A stretch of 64,000 bases of DNA from CABZJG01 sp902512685 (GCA_051201605.1 CP179201.1:3596001-3660000); one strand, 5' to 3'. Positions 23,579 to 35,291 are shown, counted from the first letter of the stretch. Notes: generated by a model from the sequence alone, not told the origin. Made by a program: numbers and translations.

Positions 23579-24466
23579 TTAGAATGTGAACGCAGCAGCA
23601 ACTTCTACTTCGTTTTCGCTGTTTGCTTGACCAGTGATTGTCACGCCACCAAGAGCATAAGAAACAGACAAAATTGTCTGCGCGTCGTCACCGTCAGAGT
23701 CGGCGCCTGTCAGGTCTGCGCCTTCGTTATAGGCATAAGACAATGTGATGTCGCCCATTGTGTAGCCAACAGTCAGCTCATTGTCGCCTTCTTGCGCTTT
23801 AGCTGTCAATGTGATGTCGTTCAAAGATGTGGCAACTTTCACAGATGTTGCAGATGCTTCATCCGTAGCAGCAGTCACAGTCGATGCGCCTATTGTATAG
23901 GCAGCAGATGCATCCCATGTAGAGCCGTCATCAGCACCAGAAACAGTAATAGCCAGATCGCCCGCGCTGAATGATGCACTCAAACCAGACAAGGTAGACT
24001 GGCTGGATTTTGAATAGCCAACACTCAGATCACCAGTTGAGTAGCCAATAACGATTTCGTTGTTACCTGCGCTTGAGTCTTCTGTGTAGGACGCAGACAC
24101 TGTGCCATTGGAATAAGCAACTTGCAGATCACCAGATTCGTCGCTTGTGCCACCGGCATCCATTTCGCCATCGGCGTCATATGTCAACGACAGGCCAGAA
24201 CCGGACATCGTGATCGCGCCACCGATGTCAGCTGCAGTCGCAGAGTCTGTTTCGTCGATGCTGATGCTTGCAGTGTATGAGATGCCGCTTGCTTCGCCGG
24301 ACATAGATACGCCCAGATCAGTTGTTGAGCCCCATGATTCGGCGCCAGCACCTAAAGTGCCCCAGTTGCCGTATGTCAGTTCTGCTGAACCGCTCATTGT
24401 TACGTCTGCAGATGAAACGCCAGCTGTCATCACGAGAGCTGTTGTAGTGAGAAGAACTTTTTTCAT
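23579..24466 (-). CDS. Outer-membrane porin
   Basis: A 295-residue beta-barrel porin. The signal peptide MKKVLLTTTALVMTAGVSSA is followed by DVTMSGSAELTYGNWG, and the chain ends in AAAFTF with the terminal phenylalanine used by the BAM complex. The middle is made of short amphipathic strands separated by acidic, glycine- and serine-rich turns. The barrel is very acidic, as is usual for marine Roseobacter porins. It should allow small solutes to cross the outer membrane. A GAGGGA ribosome site precedes the ATG and a strong terminator follows, which fits a highly expressed single gene. Confidence 0.92.
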   Translation of the reverse strand: MKKVLLTTTALVMTAGVSSADVTMSGSAELTYGNWGTLGAGAESWGSTTDLGVSMSGEASGISYTASISIDETDSATAADIGGAITMSGSGLSLTYDADGEMDAGGTSDESGDLQVAYSNGTVSASYTEDSSAGNNEIVIGYSTGDLSVGYSKSSQSTLSGLSASFSAGDLAITVSGADDGSTWDASAAYTIGASTVTAATDEASATSVKVATSLNDITLTAKAQEGDNELTVGYTMGDITLSYAYNEGADLTGADSDGDDAQTILSVSYALGGVTITGQANSENEVEVAAAFTF

Positions 24467-24692
24467 GTTTTTTCCCTCGGGTTATTATAATGCATTCCCT
24501 GAGCACGTGAGTCGCGATCAGGTATGCGAGATTAATCGCTTTTTTTCCCGATGGTTTGCAAGCAAATGAGCAGATCAACATGCGCAGAATAGAAATATGA
24601 TGCAGCTATGCCACACTTCGATCTGCCCGCCCAAACCCCCAGCATTTCCCAAAATACGGGCATTTAATTATTTTTATCGCATTAAAGTTGTG

Positions 24693-25955
24693 CTATCCTG
24701 TGTTGGGCAGGGGCTTGATGGGTGATTTTACCAGTTTATCAACCCATGTCAGCTGCGCCAGAAGGCAGCGTAACTGCAAATCGTAATTTTCCACTGCAAA
24801 CACCCGGGCTGCGGCCCCCAATCTAACCCGCCGTTTTTCGTCATCCAAAAGAGAATCAATGCAGCGCGCCAAAGCTTTGCGATCAAAAAATCCACCAAAA
24901 CACCGGTTTTTCCGTTTTTAATCACTTCTTTCATCGGTGCTGTATCGCTAGCGACGATGGCGCATTCGGCGCTCATGGCTTCGATAAGGCTCCAGCTGAG
25001 CACGAACGGATAAGTTAGATAGACATGCACGCGGCTAACCTGCAAAACCGATAAAAATACCTCATAAGGCACCCGCCCAAGGAAATGGACCCGCTGCCAA
25101 TCCGCATCCGATATCTCAGAGCGTACCTCATCCGCAAATATCTGCTTCCATGTTTTTCTATCAGGGGGAAGGGATCCATAACTCAATCCATCGCCGCCAA
25201 GCATCACAATATGAGCTTTTGGTCTTTTGCGCAGCAGCTGCAGAAAAGCCCGCATAAACACATGATATCCCCGGTAAGGTTCAAGATTGCGGTTGATGAA
25301 TGTAATCACCTCATCCATGCCTGTCAGGGATTGGCCATCGCCTATCCGCAGCTCTGCATCCGTGTTGGCGGTTACATGGTTTGTATCGATACCGTCATGC
25401 GCAACCGTGATATGTTCACGAAAGCGGGGGGGAAAGGTGCCGGCCTGAAATTTGGTTGGGCTTAGACCGGCCTCTGCGATATCAAAGTGTAAATGGTTAT
25501 TGAGGTTCCTCATTCTGAGCTTGAGCGGAACAAGGACCGGATGAGTGCAGGAAAATTCAGGATCAAAATCAATGCTGTCCTGGTCAGATTTATAATATAA
25601 CTCGTAATACAGCCCAATTCGCGCTTTGGGCCAAACATCTTTTAAAAACAGGCTTTCCTCCCACCCAAAAGGGGGAGAATAACATCTGGCTCAAACCCGC
25701 TGTCGCGCAGTTTTAGGGCCGCATGGAAGCACGCCTCGGCGCGGATGACTTTGGTTTCAAATCTACCACCCAGGGGTAAATACCCTTTGTGCTGCCGCGC
25801 GAAATGGAATAGGGGAGCATGCGCGTACCATTCCAGTTAAACGGTTTTTTCACTTTCGGGGTCAAAGCCACCACCTCAGCACCGCGCTTGGCAAGGGCTG
25901 GTCCAAGATGCTTATATTGGCCGGGGAAATTTTGGTGTATAAGTAAAATATGCAT
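24693..25955 (-). pseudogene. Group 1/4 glycosyltransferase with three frameshifts
   Basis: Restoring three single bases gives one protein of about 420 residues. The pieces are an N-terminal MHILLIHQNFPGQYKHLGPA fold, a middle VIRAEACFHAALKLRDSGFEPD segment, and a GT-B C-terminal half with NRNLEPYRGYHVFMRAF, LGRVPYEVFLSVLQ and the ExxxxxxxE loop in LIEAMSAECAIVASD. The breaks fall after WVVD (a TTTG run), in ILPP (a C5 run) and at GVLVDF (a T6 run); each lacks one base. Either the gene is dead or the assembly has homopolymer errors. Its role would have been surface polysaccharide synthesis. It stands alone between the porin and leuS genes. Confidence 0.85.
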
Positions 25956-26265
25956 GTGTGGCTCTGATTTCAGGGTGGTGTGAAAACCTGCGGAACTTCA
26001 ACTGTTTAAATAAAATGCAAAACTAGGATCTCTGAAAGAAAATCACTGCCGAATGAATTCGGCAAAATTATGGCCTTAATTGGGCGGCTTACATCCTTTT
26101 TTACCACAGGCACAAAAGTGGCTCGGACTACGCGCAGGCTCTCTTTTCTGTTTTAGAGCCAAATGCAGCATATTTAGCATATTTTGCCATAAACCAGCTC
26201 TGGACGCTTGTGCGGCAAACCTCTATCAAACTGCTGCAAAGACGTTTGAATAAAAGGGCTCTATC
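25956..26265. other. Intergenic region upstream of leuS
   Basis: 310 bases between divergent genes. It holds a 16-base near-palindrome (GCCGAAT, GA, ATTCGGC at 26048-26063) without a T run, so it is not a terminator; it might be an operator. No T-box leader or tRNA is visible. AAGGG lies 7 bases before the leuS start. Confidence 0.5.
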
Positions 26266-28818
26266 ATGTCGCGCTATTCCGCTGCAGAAATCGAAGCAAA
26301 ATGGCAACAGGCTTGGGATCAGGCTGATGTTTTCAAAGCCGAGCGCGATGAAAGCCGACCCAAGTACTATGTGCTTGAAATGTTTCCCTATCCGTCGGGC
26401 AAACTGCACATGGGGCACGTGCGCAATTACACGCTGGGCGATGTGGTCGCGCGCTATAAGATGAGCACCGGCCATAACGTTTTGCACCCCATGGGGTGGG
26501 ATGCCTTTGGGATGCCGGCGGAAAATGCGGCGATGGAAATCGGCGGCCACCCCAAAGAGTGGACCTATAAAAATATAGACGACATGCGGGATTTGATGAA
26601 ACCGCTGGGCTTGTCGTTTGACTGGTCCCGCGAATTTGCCACCTGTGATCCGGAATATTACGGCCAGCAACAGGCATTGTTTCTCGATTTTCTAAAGGCC
26701 GGTCTGGTCTACCGCAAAAACGCCGTGGTCAACTGGGATCCCGTGGATATGACCGTTCTGGCCAATGAACAGGTCGAACAGGGCCGAGGGTGGCGATCAG
26801 GCGCTGTTGTCGAACGACGCGAGCTGACCCAATGGTTTTTCAAAATCTCTGATCATGCAGAAGAGCTTTTGGCGGCCTTGGACGGGCTTGATGACTGGCC
26901 CGCAAAAGTTAAATTGATGCAATCCAACTGGATCGGCAAATCGCGTGGGCTTGAATTTGCCTTTGACGTGATTGATGCGCCTGCAGAGCATCCTGACATC
27001 AAAGTTTATACCACACGTCCGGACACGCTTTTGGGCGCGTCTTTTGTTGGCATTTCGGCCGATCACCCGCTTGCCCGTGCGCTTGAGGAAGAAAATTCAG
27101 ACATCGCAGCCTTTAATGTCGAATGCCGGCAAATGAGCACCTCAGAAGCGGATATGGAAAAGGCCGAAAAGAAAGGCATCGATACCGGTCTTCGGGTGCG
27201 CCACCCACTGAATCCCGATTGGGAACTGCCGGTTTGGATCGCCAATTTTATCTTGATGGATTACGGCACAGGGGCCATTTTTGCCTGTCCGGCGCATGAC
27301 CAGCGCGATCTGGACTTTGCCCGCAAATACGAACTGCCCGTGATTGATACCTTTTATGCCGTGGGCAATGAATCCCCGGTGGCAAATGAGGCCTTCGTTC
27401 CGCCAAAAACCGAAAAGGTTAAATGGATCGACCATTTCGCCGGTCTGGATATCGCCACAGGACAAGAGGCGATTGACGCAACCATTGCCTTTGCCGAAGA
27501 CCAAGGCTGGGGCACAGGTGTCACCAATTACCGTCTGCGCGACTGGGGGCTGAGCCGTCAGCGCTATTGGGGCTGCCCGATCCCGGTCATTCACTGCGAA
27601 ACATGCGGTGTAGTGCCGGAAAAGAAAGAAAACCTGCCTGTCCGCTTGCCCGATGATGTCAAATTTGACCGCCCCGGCAATCCGCTTGACCGGCATCCGA
27701 CTTGGCGCGATTGTGTGTGCAGCAAATGCGGCGGTCCGGCCAAACGCGAAACTGATACCATGGACACTTTCGTGGACAGCTCTTGGTATTTTGCCCGCTT
27801 TACATCACCGCGCGCCGACACCCCCACCGATCTGGGTGATCTGGATTACTGGATGAATGTGGATCAGTATATTGGCGGCATCGAACATGCGATCCTGCAT
27901 CTGCTTTATTCGCGTTTCTTTATGCGCGCGATGCAAATCACCGGCCATTTGCCAAAAAACAAAGAGGTAGAGCCGTTTAACGCGCTTTTCACTCAGGGCA
28001 TGGTCACCCATGAGATTTATCAAACCCAAGATGCTAATGGCGGTCGGCCGATTTATCATCTGCCCGAAGATGTCAAAGATGGCAAACTGGCCGATAGCAC
28101 CGAAGTTGAGGTTCTGCCGCCGGCCAAAATGTCAAAGTCGAAAAAGAACGTGGTGGATCCAGTGGATATCATCGCCGCTTACGGCGCCGATACCGCGCGC
28201 TGGTTTGTGCTGTCTGATAGCCCCCCTGAGCGGGATGTAGAATGGAGCGCAAGCGGCGCGGATGCAGCGCAAAAGCACCTTTCGCGGGTCTGGACGCTGA
28301 GCAGCCGGATCAAGGACATGGCCACAGATGCCGCCAGTGAAGGCGATCAAGATCTGCTGCGCGAGATGCATAAAACCATTCGTGATGTCACCTTGGGCCT
28401 TGAAAGTTTTGGCTTTAATGCCGCGATTGCAAAGCTTTACAGCTTTACCAACACTCTGTCCAAATCCAAGGCAAGTGCCGCCAATCAACGCCAGGCCGTG
28501 ATGACCTTGGCGCAGTTGATGTCGCCCATGACACCGCATCTGGCCGAAGATATCTGGGCCCATCAGGGCGGCGAATGGCTTTTGGTCAACGCGCCTTGGC
28601 CGGTGGCGGATGAAAGCCTATTGGTGGAAACCGCCGTGACAGTTCCGGTTCAGGTCAATGGAAAACGGCGTGCGGAAATCGTGATCGCCAAGGATTTAGA
28701 CAAATCCGAGGTTGAAAAGCTGGCGCTAAACGAAGAAGCTATCATTAGGGCGCTCGGCGGGGCCGCGCCCAAAAAGGTGATCGTGGTGCCCGGACGGATT
28801 GTGAATGTCGTGGTGTAA
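26266..28818 (+). CDS. leuS: Leucyl-tRNA synthetase
   Basis: An 850-residue class I synthetase that charges tRNA-Leu. The HIGH motif is KLHMGHVRNY (residues 44-53) and the KMSKS motif is AKMSKSKKN (about residue 620). The editing domain lies between them (TTRPDTLLGASFVG, then MDYGTGAIFACPAHD). The C-terminal anticodon-binding part and the final VQVNGKRR block are present. Length is normal for an alphaproteobacterium and no break is seen. In many proteobacteria the next gene is lptE and then holA; here holA follows directly after 129 bases. Confidence 0.97.
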   Translation: MSRYSAAEIEAKWQQAWDQADVFKAERDESRPKYYVLEMFPYPSGKLHMGHVRNYTLGDVVARYKMSTGHNVLHPMGWDAFGMPAENAAMEIGGHPKEWTYKNIDDMRDLMKPLGLSFDWSREFATCDPEYYGQQQALFLDFLKAGLVYRKNAVVNWDPVDMTVLANEQVEQGRGWRSGAVVERRELTQWFFKISDHAEELLAALDGLDDWPAKVKLMQSNWIGKSRGLEFAFDVIDAPAEHPDIKVYTTRPDTLLGASFVGISADHPLARALEEENSDIAAFNVECRQMSTSEADMEKAEKKGIDTGLRVRHPLNPDWELPVWIANFILMDYGTGAIFACPAHDQRDLDFARKYELPVIDTFYAVGNESPVANEAFVPPKTEKVKWIDHFAGLDIATGQEAIDATIAFAEDQGWGTGVTNYRLRDWGLSRQRYWGCPIPVIHCETCGVVPEKKENLPVRLPDDVKFDRPGNPLDRHPTWRDCVCSKCGGPAKRETDTMDTFVDSSWYFARFTSPRADTPTDLGDLDYWMNVDQYIGGIEHAILHLLYSRFFMRAMQITGHLPKNKEVEPFNALFTQGMVTHEIYQTQDANGGRPIYHLPEDVKDGKLADSTEVEVLPPAKMSKSKKNVVDPVDIIAAYGADTARWFVLSDSPPERDVEWSASGADAAQKHLSRVWTLSSRIKDMATDAASEGDQDLLREMHKTIRDVTLGLESFGFNAAIAKLYSFTNTLSKSKASAANQRQAVMTLAQLMSPMTPHLAEDIWAHQGGEWLLVNAPWPVADESLLVETAVTVPVQVNGKRRAEIVIAKDLDKSEVEKLALNEEAIIRALGGAAPKKVIVVPGRIVNVVV

Positions 28819-28947
28819 AGACAGTTTTTATCTGAACTTACCAGCCGATCAGGGGGGTATTTCCAGTTTACTCAGCCACCTAAATTTACGGAAACCTACC
28901 CAAACTTATACGTGCTTTCATAAACTTAGACCCGAAGTGGGTTTCCG

Positions 28948-29973
28948 GTGAAACTGGCGGGGCGGCAAGCAAACGGGTATTTTGCCAAGCCCGAAACGAA
29001 CCGCAGCGGGCTTTTGATATATGGCGCCGATGCGATGCGCGTGGCGCTTAAGCGGCAACAGGTGATTGCGGCGCTCATTGGCCCCGAGGGTGAAGCGGAA
29101 ATGCGGCTGACGCGAATAGCAGCAGGCGAGCTGCGCAAAGACCCTGCGATGCTGAACGATGCGATCAAAGCGCAAAGCTTTTTTCCTGGCCCGAGGGTTG
29201 CTTTTGTCGAGGATGCCGCAGATGGGCTGACGAAAATTATCACCGCCGCGCTTGAGGACTGGGGCGACGGGGATGCACAGATTATCGTGACCGCAAACCA
29301 GTTGCGCGCCAGCTCTAGCCTGCGCAAATTATTTGAAAAACACCCCAATGCCTATGCCGCTGCGATCTACGACGACCCGCTAAGCCGTGACGAAATTGAA
29401 GCCGAAATGCGCGCGGCCGATCTGCGCGATCTGCCGCGCGAAGCCCTAGACGCTTTGGGTGCTTTGGCGCGTATGATTCCCCCGGGGGATTTTCGCCAAA
29501 CCCTTGAAAAGATTTCACTTTATAAATTTGGTGATGACAGTCCACTAACCCCTGATGAAATTGATATATGCGCCCCGCTGGCGCAGGATGCAGGTATTGA
29601 TGATGTCTTGAACTGCGTTGCCGAAGGGCGCGCAGGCGAGATAGGTCCGGTGATGCAGCGGCTGCGTTCGCAAGGCATTCAAGCGGTCAGCCTGTGCATT
29701 AGCGCCACGCGGCATTTCAAGCTGCTTTATGCCGCCGCATCCGATCCGGGCGGGGTATCGGCCGGTATTGGAAAACTGCGGCCCCCGGTCTATGGGCCGC
29801 GGCGCGACCGGCTGCAGCGCCAAGCAACGCGCTGGGGGGCGCAACAGTCAAAACGGGCGCTGGGCATGCTGACAGATGTTGACCTGCAATTGCGCTCGGC
29901 AAACCAGCATGCTCCAGCAATGGCGCTGGTTGAGCGCACAATGGTGCGATTGGCGATGGTAGCTCCGCGTTAA
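28948..29973 (+). CDS. holA: DNA polymerase III subunit delta
   Basis: A 341-residue clamp-loader subunit that opens the sliding clamp. It has a AAA+ fold without a Walker A motif, as expected for delta. The N-terminus (KLAGRQANGYFAKPETNRSG) and the C-terminal collar (SAGIGKLRPPVYGPRRDRL) fit Rhodobacteraceae HolA. The start is GTG with only a weak ribosome site; there is no ATG that gives the normal N-terminus. It follows leuS with no lptE between. It is convergent with the atp operon terminator. Confidence 0.9.
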   Translation: MKLAGRQANGYFAKPETNRSGLLIYGADAMRVALKRQQVIAALIGPEGEAEMRLTRIAAGELRKDPAMLNDAIKAQSFFPGPRVAFVEDAADGLTKIITAALEDWGDGDAQIIVTANQLRASSSLRKLFEKHPNAYAAAIYDDPLSRDEIEAEMRAADLRDLPREALDALGALARMIPPGDFRQTLEKISLYKFGDDSPLTPDEIDICAPLAQDAGIDDVLNCVAEGRAGEIGPVMQRLRSQGIQAVSLCISATRHFKLLYAAASDPGGVSAGIGKLRPPVYGPRRDRLQRQATRWGAQQSKRALGMLTDVDLQLRSANQHAPAMALVERTMVRLAMVAPR

Positions 29974-30100
29974 AATATGCCCAAATCAAGGGTCTGTTTT
30001 GCGTCGGTATCACGGCAGTTTCGCGGTGGTGCGCTCAGCGCTGACAAACATAACTACACCAAACCATGGACGCAGGCATAAAAAGCGTTATGACAGAACG

Positions 30101-30130
30101 AAAAAGGCCTGCGGCAAAACCGCAGGCCTT
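30101..30130 (-). terminator. Rho-independent terminator of the atp operon
   Basis: GGCCTGCGG pairs with CCGCAGGCC across a five-base loop, extended by AA/TT, and the minus strand continues with five T in all. It lies about 30 bases after the atpC stop codon. Confidence 0.88.
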
Positions 30131-30160
30131 ACATGGTTTTTATACCTTGCTGTGCAGCGC

Positions 30161-30586
30161 CTAGCGGCTGCCGCCCAAACCGATATCGTCGCCCAAGGCC
30201 ACCATATCCGACAGCATCTTGGCTGCGTCATCAACCGGCCCGGGCTGGTTTTCAAAGGTTTCCTTGGTCTTGCCATAGAAGTTTTCGGCTTCTTTGAGCA
30301 TCGTTTCAAAGGTCTCTTCAGTCATTTCAGACCGCAGAACCGCCTTTTCCGCCAGCACCGAAAGACCTTCGCCGATCTCGGCAAACCCACCAGTGACCAC
30401 ATAATCCTGATCTCCCTCTTCGCTGCTGACCCGCAGCACGCCAGGGCGCAGGGTTGTGATCAATGGCATATGGCCCGGCATCGCGGTTAGATCGCCTTCG
30501 ACACCTGGAATTTGCACCGAGGTCACCTGACCCGACGCAAGGCGCCGCTCGGGGCTAACCAGATCGAATTGCATAGTCTGTGCCAT
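30161..30586 (-). CDS. atpC: F1 ATP synthase epsilon subunit
   Basis: A 141-residue central-stalk subunit that links rotation to F0 and inhibits ATP hydrolysis. The N-terminal beta sandwich carries QFDLVSPERRLASGQV and MPGHMPLITTLRPGVL. The C-terminal helices end DDIGLGGSR. Two adjacent ATGs exist; I chose the second, which lies 5 bases after AGGAGG. It is the last gene of the atpHAGDC operon and is followed by a terminator. Confidence 0.94.
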   Translation of the reverse strand: MAQTMQFDLVSPERRLASGQVTSVQIPGVEGDLTAMPGHMPLITTLRPGVLRVSSEEGDQDYVVTGGFAEIGEGLSVLAEKAVLRSEMTEETFETMLKEAENFYGKTKETFENQPGPVDDAAKMLSDMVALGDDIGLGGSR

Positions 30587-30597
30587 CATGGCCTCCT

Positions 30598-32022
<1,425 letters not shown>

Positions 32023-32039
32023 AGTTCGTCTCCGGTTCT

Positions 32040-32915
32040 TTACAGCGCTTCCGCGCCCGAAATAATTTCAATAAGCTCGTTGGTAATCACAGCTTGACGC
32101 GAGCGGTTGTATTCGATCGTCAGCTTGTCGATCATATCGCCCGCATTGCGCGTGGCGTTATCCATTGCGGACATCCGTGCACCCTGTTCAGAGGCACCGT
32201 TTTCCAGTAGCGCAGCGAACAACTGCGTCGCCACTCCGCGTGGCAAAAGATCGGCAAGGATTGTTTCTTCGCCGGGTTCGTATTCGTAAAACGTTGATCC
32301 GCCCTGATCATCACTGGCCTCAAACTTTGCCGGGATGATCTGCTGTGCGGTCGGGATTTGGCTGACCACGTTTTCAAACTGCGCATAGAACATTGTTGCT
32401 ACATCAAATTCGCCCTCGTCAAAGCGCGTTAAGATGTCTTTGGCGATATTCTGAGCGTTTTCATAGCCGATCCGTTTGACTTCAGACAGGTCTACATGAC
32501 CGATAAAATATTCGCCAAATTCGCGGCGCATATTATCTCGGCCTTTTTTACCGACTGTGATGATTTTCACAGATTTGCCAGCCGCCAACAATTCAGTTGC
32601 TCGCTGTTTGGCAAGTTTGCCGATATTGGAATTAAAGCCGCCGCAAAGCCCGCGCTCTGCGGTCAGGACCACCAACAGATGGTTTTGTTCGCTTCCGGTG
32701 CCGCGCAGCAAAAGCGGCGCGTTTTCAGACGATCCGACCGATGCGGCCAAAGCGCCCATGACGGCGTTAAAGCGTTCCGTATACGGGCGCGACGCCTCGG
32801 CAGCTTCCTGGGCGCGGCGCAATTTTGCCGCCGCGACCATCTGCATAGCCTTGGTGATCTTGCGCGTATTCTTGACGCTTCCGATCCGGTTTTTTAAGTC
32901 CTTTAGACTTGGCAT
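32040..32915 (-). CDS. atpG: F1 ATP synthase gamma subunit
   Basis: A 291-residue rotor shaft of the F1 head. The N-terminal coiled-coil half is LKNRIGSVKNTRKITKAMQM, and the C-terminal half ends SRQAVITNELIEIISGAEAL, as in all bacterial gamma subunits. The GLCGGFNSNI segment is also conserved. It is in its normal operon place between atpA and atpD, 12 bases from atpA. Confidence 0.97.
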   Translation of the reverse strand: MPSLKDLKNRIGSVKNTRKITKAMQMVAAAKLRRAQEAAEASRPYTERFNAVMGALAASVGSSENAPLLLRGTGSEQNHLLVVLTAERGLCGGFNSNIGKLAKQRATELLAAGKSVKIITVGKKGRDNMRREFGEYFIGHVDLSEVKRIGYENAQNIAKDILTRFDEGEFDVATMFYAQFENVVSQIPTAQQIIPAKFEASDDQGGSTFYEYEPGEETILADLLPRGVATQLFAALLENGASEQGARMSAMDNATRNAGDMIDKLTIEYNRSRQAVITNELIEIISGAEAL

Positions 32916-32927
32916 AGCCTATTCCCC

Positions 32928-34466
32928 TTACGCGAAATCAGCTGCGTATTCGTCCAGAGCTGCACGGATTTTATCTTCCGCTTCCCCTTTGACCTTTGGA
33001 TCTTCATTGGTGATGTGATCCAAAAGATCGCTGTGATTGCTGCGCAGATGTGCAACCATCCCGGTTTCGAACCGACCGACATCCTGAACACTGATTTTAT
33101 CCAGATAGCCTTTGGTACCGGCATAGATGACGCAGACGATCTCGGCGTTGGTGAGCGGCGAGTATTGCGGCTGCTTCATCAGCTCTGTCAGGCGTGCACC
33201 ACGGTTCAGCAGCGCTTGCGTGGCAGCATCCAGATCAGATCCGAACTGCGCAAAGGCAGCCATTTCGCGATACTGAGCCAATTCAAGTTTCACCGGACCA
33301 GCGACCGATTTCATCGCAGATGTTTGCGCCGATGATCCAACACGAGAAACCGACAGACCTGTGTTCACCGCAGGGCGGATACCTTGGTAGAAGAGCTCGG
33401 TTTCCAAAAAGATCTGACCGTCTGTTATCGAAATCACGTTGGTCGGAATAAAGGCCGAAACGTCACCGCCTTGGGTTTCGATGATCGGCAGCGCGGTCAA
33501 AGACCCTGCGCCATGCTCTTCGTTCAGCTTCGCTGAGCGCTCAAGCAGACGGGAGTGAAGATAGAAAACATCGCCCGGATAGGCTTCGCGTCCGGGTGGG
33601 CGGCGAAGCAGCAAGGACATCTGGCGATACGACACCGCCTGTTTGGACAGATCATCATAAATGATCAGCGCGTGGCGGCCATTGTCGCGGAAATATTCCG
33701 CCATTGATGTGGCCGAATAGGGCGCAAGAAACTGCATTGGCGCCGGATCAGAAGCGGTTGCGGCAACCACGATTGAATATTCCATCGCGCCGGTTTCTTC
33801 GAGCTTTTTAACCAGCTGCGCAACGGTTGAGCGTTTTTGGCCCACCGCAACATAAACGCAGTAAAGCTTTTTGCTTTCGTCATCGCCTGCGGCATCATTG
33901 TATGATTTCTGGTTCAGGATCGTATCCAGCGCCACAGCCGTTTTACCTGTTTGGCGGTCGCCAATGATCAATTCACGCTGGCCACGGCCAATCGGGATCA
34001 TCGCATCAACTGATTTAAGACCAGTTGCCATTGGCTCATGGACCGATTTACGCGGGATGATGCCGGGCGCTTTGACGTCAGCAACGCGGCGCTCTTTGGT
34101 TTTGATCGGGCCTTTGCCATCCAAAGGATTTCCCAGACCGTCAACAACGCGGCCCAAAAGTGCATCGCCCGCAGGCACATCCACAATCGAGTTGGTCCGC
34201 TTGACCACATCGCCTTCTTTGATGTCGCGGTCGGTCCCGAAGATAACAACACCGACGTTGTCTGTTTCTAGGTTCAAGGCCATGCCCTGAATACCGCCGG
34301 GAAATTCGACCATTTCACCAGCTTGCACATTGTCCAAACCGTGGACACGGGCGATCCCATCACCAACAGACAGCACGCGGCCAACTTCGGCAACTTCGGC
34401 CTCTTGGCCAAAATTACTGATCTGTTCTTTTAGGATTGCGGAAATTTCGGCTGCTTGGATACCCAT
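32928..34466 (-). CDS. atpA: F1 ATP synthase alpha subunit
   Basis: A 512-residue non-catalytic nucleotide-binding subunit. The P-loop is GDRQTGKTAVALDTIL (about residue 170), followed by CVYVAVGQKRSTVAQ and the arginine-finger region QTSAMKSVAGPVKLEL. The N-terminus MGIQAAEISAILKEQI is the helix that binds delta. Its start adjoins the atpH stop without a gap, so translation is coupled. Confidence 0.98.
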   Translation of the reverse strand: MGIQAAEISAILKEQISNFGQEAEVAEVGRVLSVGDGIARVHGLDNVQAGEMVEFPGGIQGMALNLETDNVGVVIFGTDRDIKEGDVVKRTNSIVDVPAGDALLGRVVDGLGNPLDGKGPIKTKERRVADVKAPGIIPRKSVHEPMATGLKSVDAMIPIGRGQRELIIGDRQTGKTAVALDTILNQKSYNDAAGDDESKKLYCVYVAVGQKRSTVAQLVKKLEETGAMEYSIVVAATASDPAPMQFLAPYSATSMAEYFRDNGRHALIIYDDLSKQAVSYRQMSLLLRRPPGREAYPGDVFYLHSRLLERSAKLNEEHGAGSLTALPIIETQGGDVSAFIPTNVISITDGQIFLETELFYQGIRPAVNTGLSVSRVGSSAQTSAMKSVAGPVKLELAQYREMAAFAQFGSDLDAATQALLNRGARLTELMKQPQYSPLTNAEIVCVIYAGTKGYLDKISVQDVGRFETGMVAHLRSNHSDLLDHITNEDPKVKGEAEDKIRAALDEYAADFA

Positions 34467-35027
34467 TTACCCGACCTCTTTCATTACGTTCTGAAGGGAA
34501 TTAAGTTTGGACCTGATCGAGGTGTCGATCATTTTCGAGCCCACTTTAACAACAAGACCGCCAATCAGCTCTTGATCGACGCTCGCATCAATTTTGACAT
34601 TTTTACCGATACGCGATTTGATCGCTGCGGCCAATTTATCAGATTGGGTCTTGGTCATGGCTTTGGCTGAAATAACCTCGGCCGTAACCTCGCCTTTGTC
34701 TTCGGCAATAAGATCATGCAAGCGATCCAAAAGCTGCGGCAGTACAAACAGCCGGCGTTTGGAGGCCATCAATCCGAATGTGCTAGCGAGCATTGGCATC
34801 AATTTCATTTTCGCCGCAACGCCGGCGATTGCGTTGCTTTGATCTTCGCGGCTGTAAAGCGGCGAACTGATCAGAACTCTGAAATCTTCGCTGTCTGCGA
34901 GCGCTGCGCGCACATCATCTATATTGCTTTCGAGTTTCTTTAAATCCGAAGCGTCTTTGGCAAGTTCAAAAACAGCCGTCGCATAGCGCGCGGCAATTCC
35001 GGATGAGATCGAAGCTGGTTCGGACAC
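34467..35027 (-). CDS. atpH: F1 ATP synthase delta subunit
   Basis: A 186-residue peripheral-stalk subunit joining F1 to the b subunits. The N-terminal helix bundle begins SSGIAARYATAVFELA, and the C-terminus has QELIGGLVVKVGSKMIDTSI. The start is GTG, five bases after AAAGGG. A longer open frame reaching 35141 has no support and would give an unusual proline-rich leader. It is the first gene of the operon. The F0 genes (atpBEF) are not here, which is normal for alphaproteobacteria. The 264 bases upstream, shared with the end of a methyltransferase gene, should hold the promoter, but no convincing -35/-10 pair was found. Confidence 0.95.
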   Translation of the reverse strand: MSEPASISSGIAARYATAVFELAKDASDLKKLESNIDDVRAALADSEDFRVLISSPLYSREDQSNAIAGVAAKMKLMPMLASTFGLMASKRRLFVLPQLLDRLHDLIAEDKGEVTAEVISAKAMTKTQSDKLAAAIKSRIGKNVKIDASVDQELIGGLVVKVGSKMIDTSIRSKLNSLQNVMKEVG

Positions 35028-35291
35028 GTCCACCCTTTCGATGTCTGGCCCCATTGCCAAGACCACGAAAGGCGGCGCAGGGGGCGTTACAAACGGCTGC
35101 CGAAGCAAACCATCAAAATCGGCGTGGGTGTAGCAGAGCATGTGCGGCGTAGCAACCGCCCATTTAAGAATTATTTAATCCCAGAAATCCTTAAAGATAA
35201 CAACTTAAGCAAACTGCGACCGAATGCATTAACCTAAGGTGCTAAATTCCTTCAAAAATCTGTCATCACAGCGATCCTTTTGCAGTATATT

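Noticed and set aside
24484..24489. TATAAT as the porin -10 box
   Set aside because: It is only 18 bases from the start codon and no -35 lies at the right distance. A leader that short would not leave the ribosome site properly placed.
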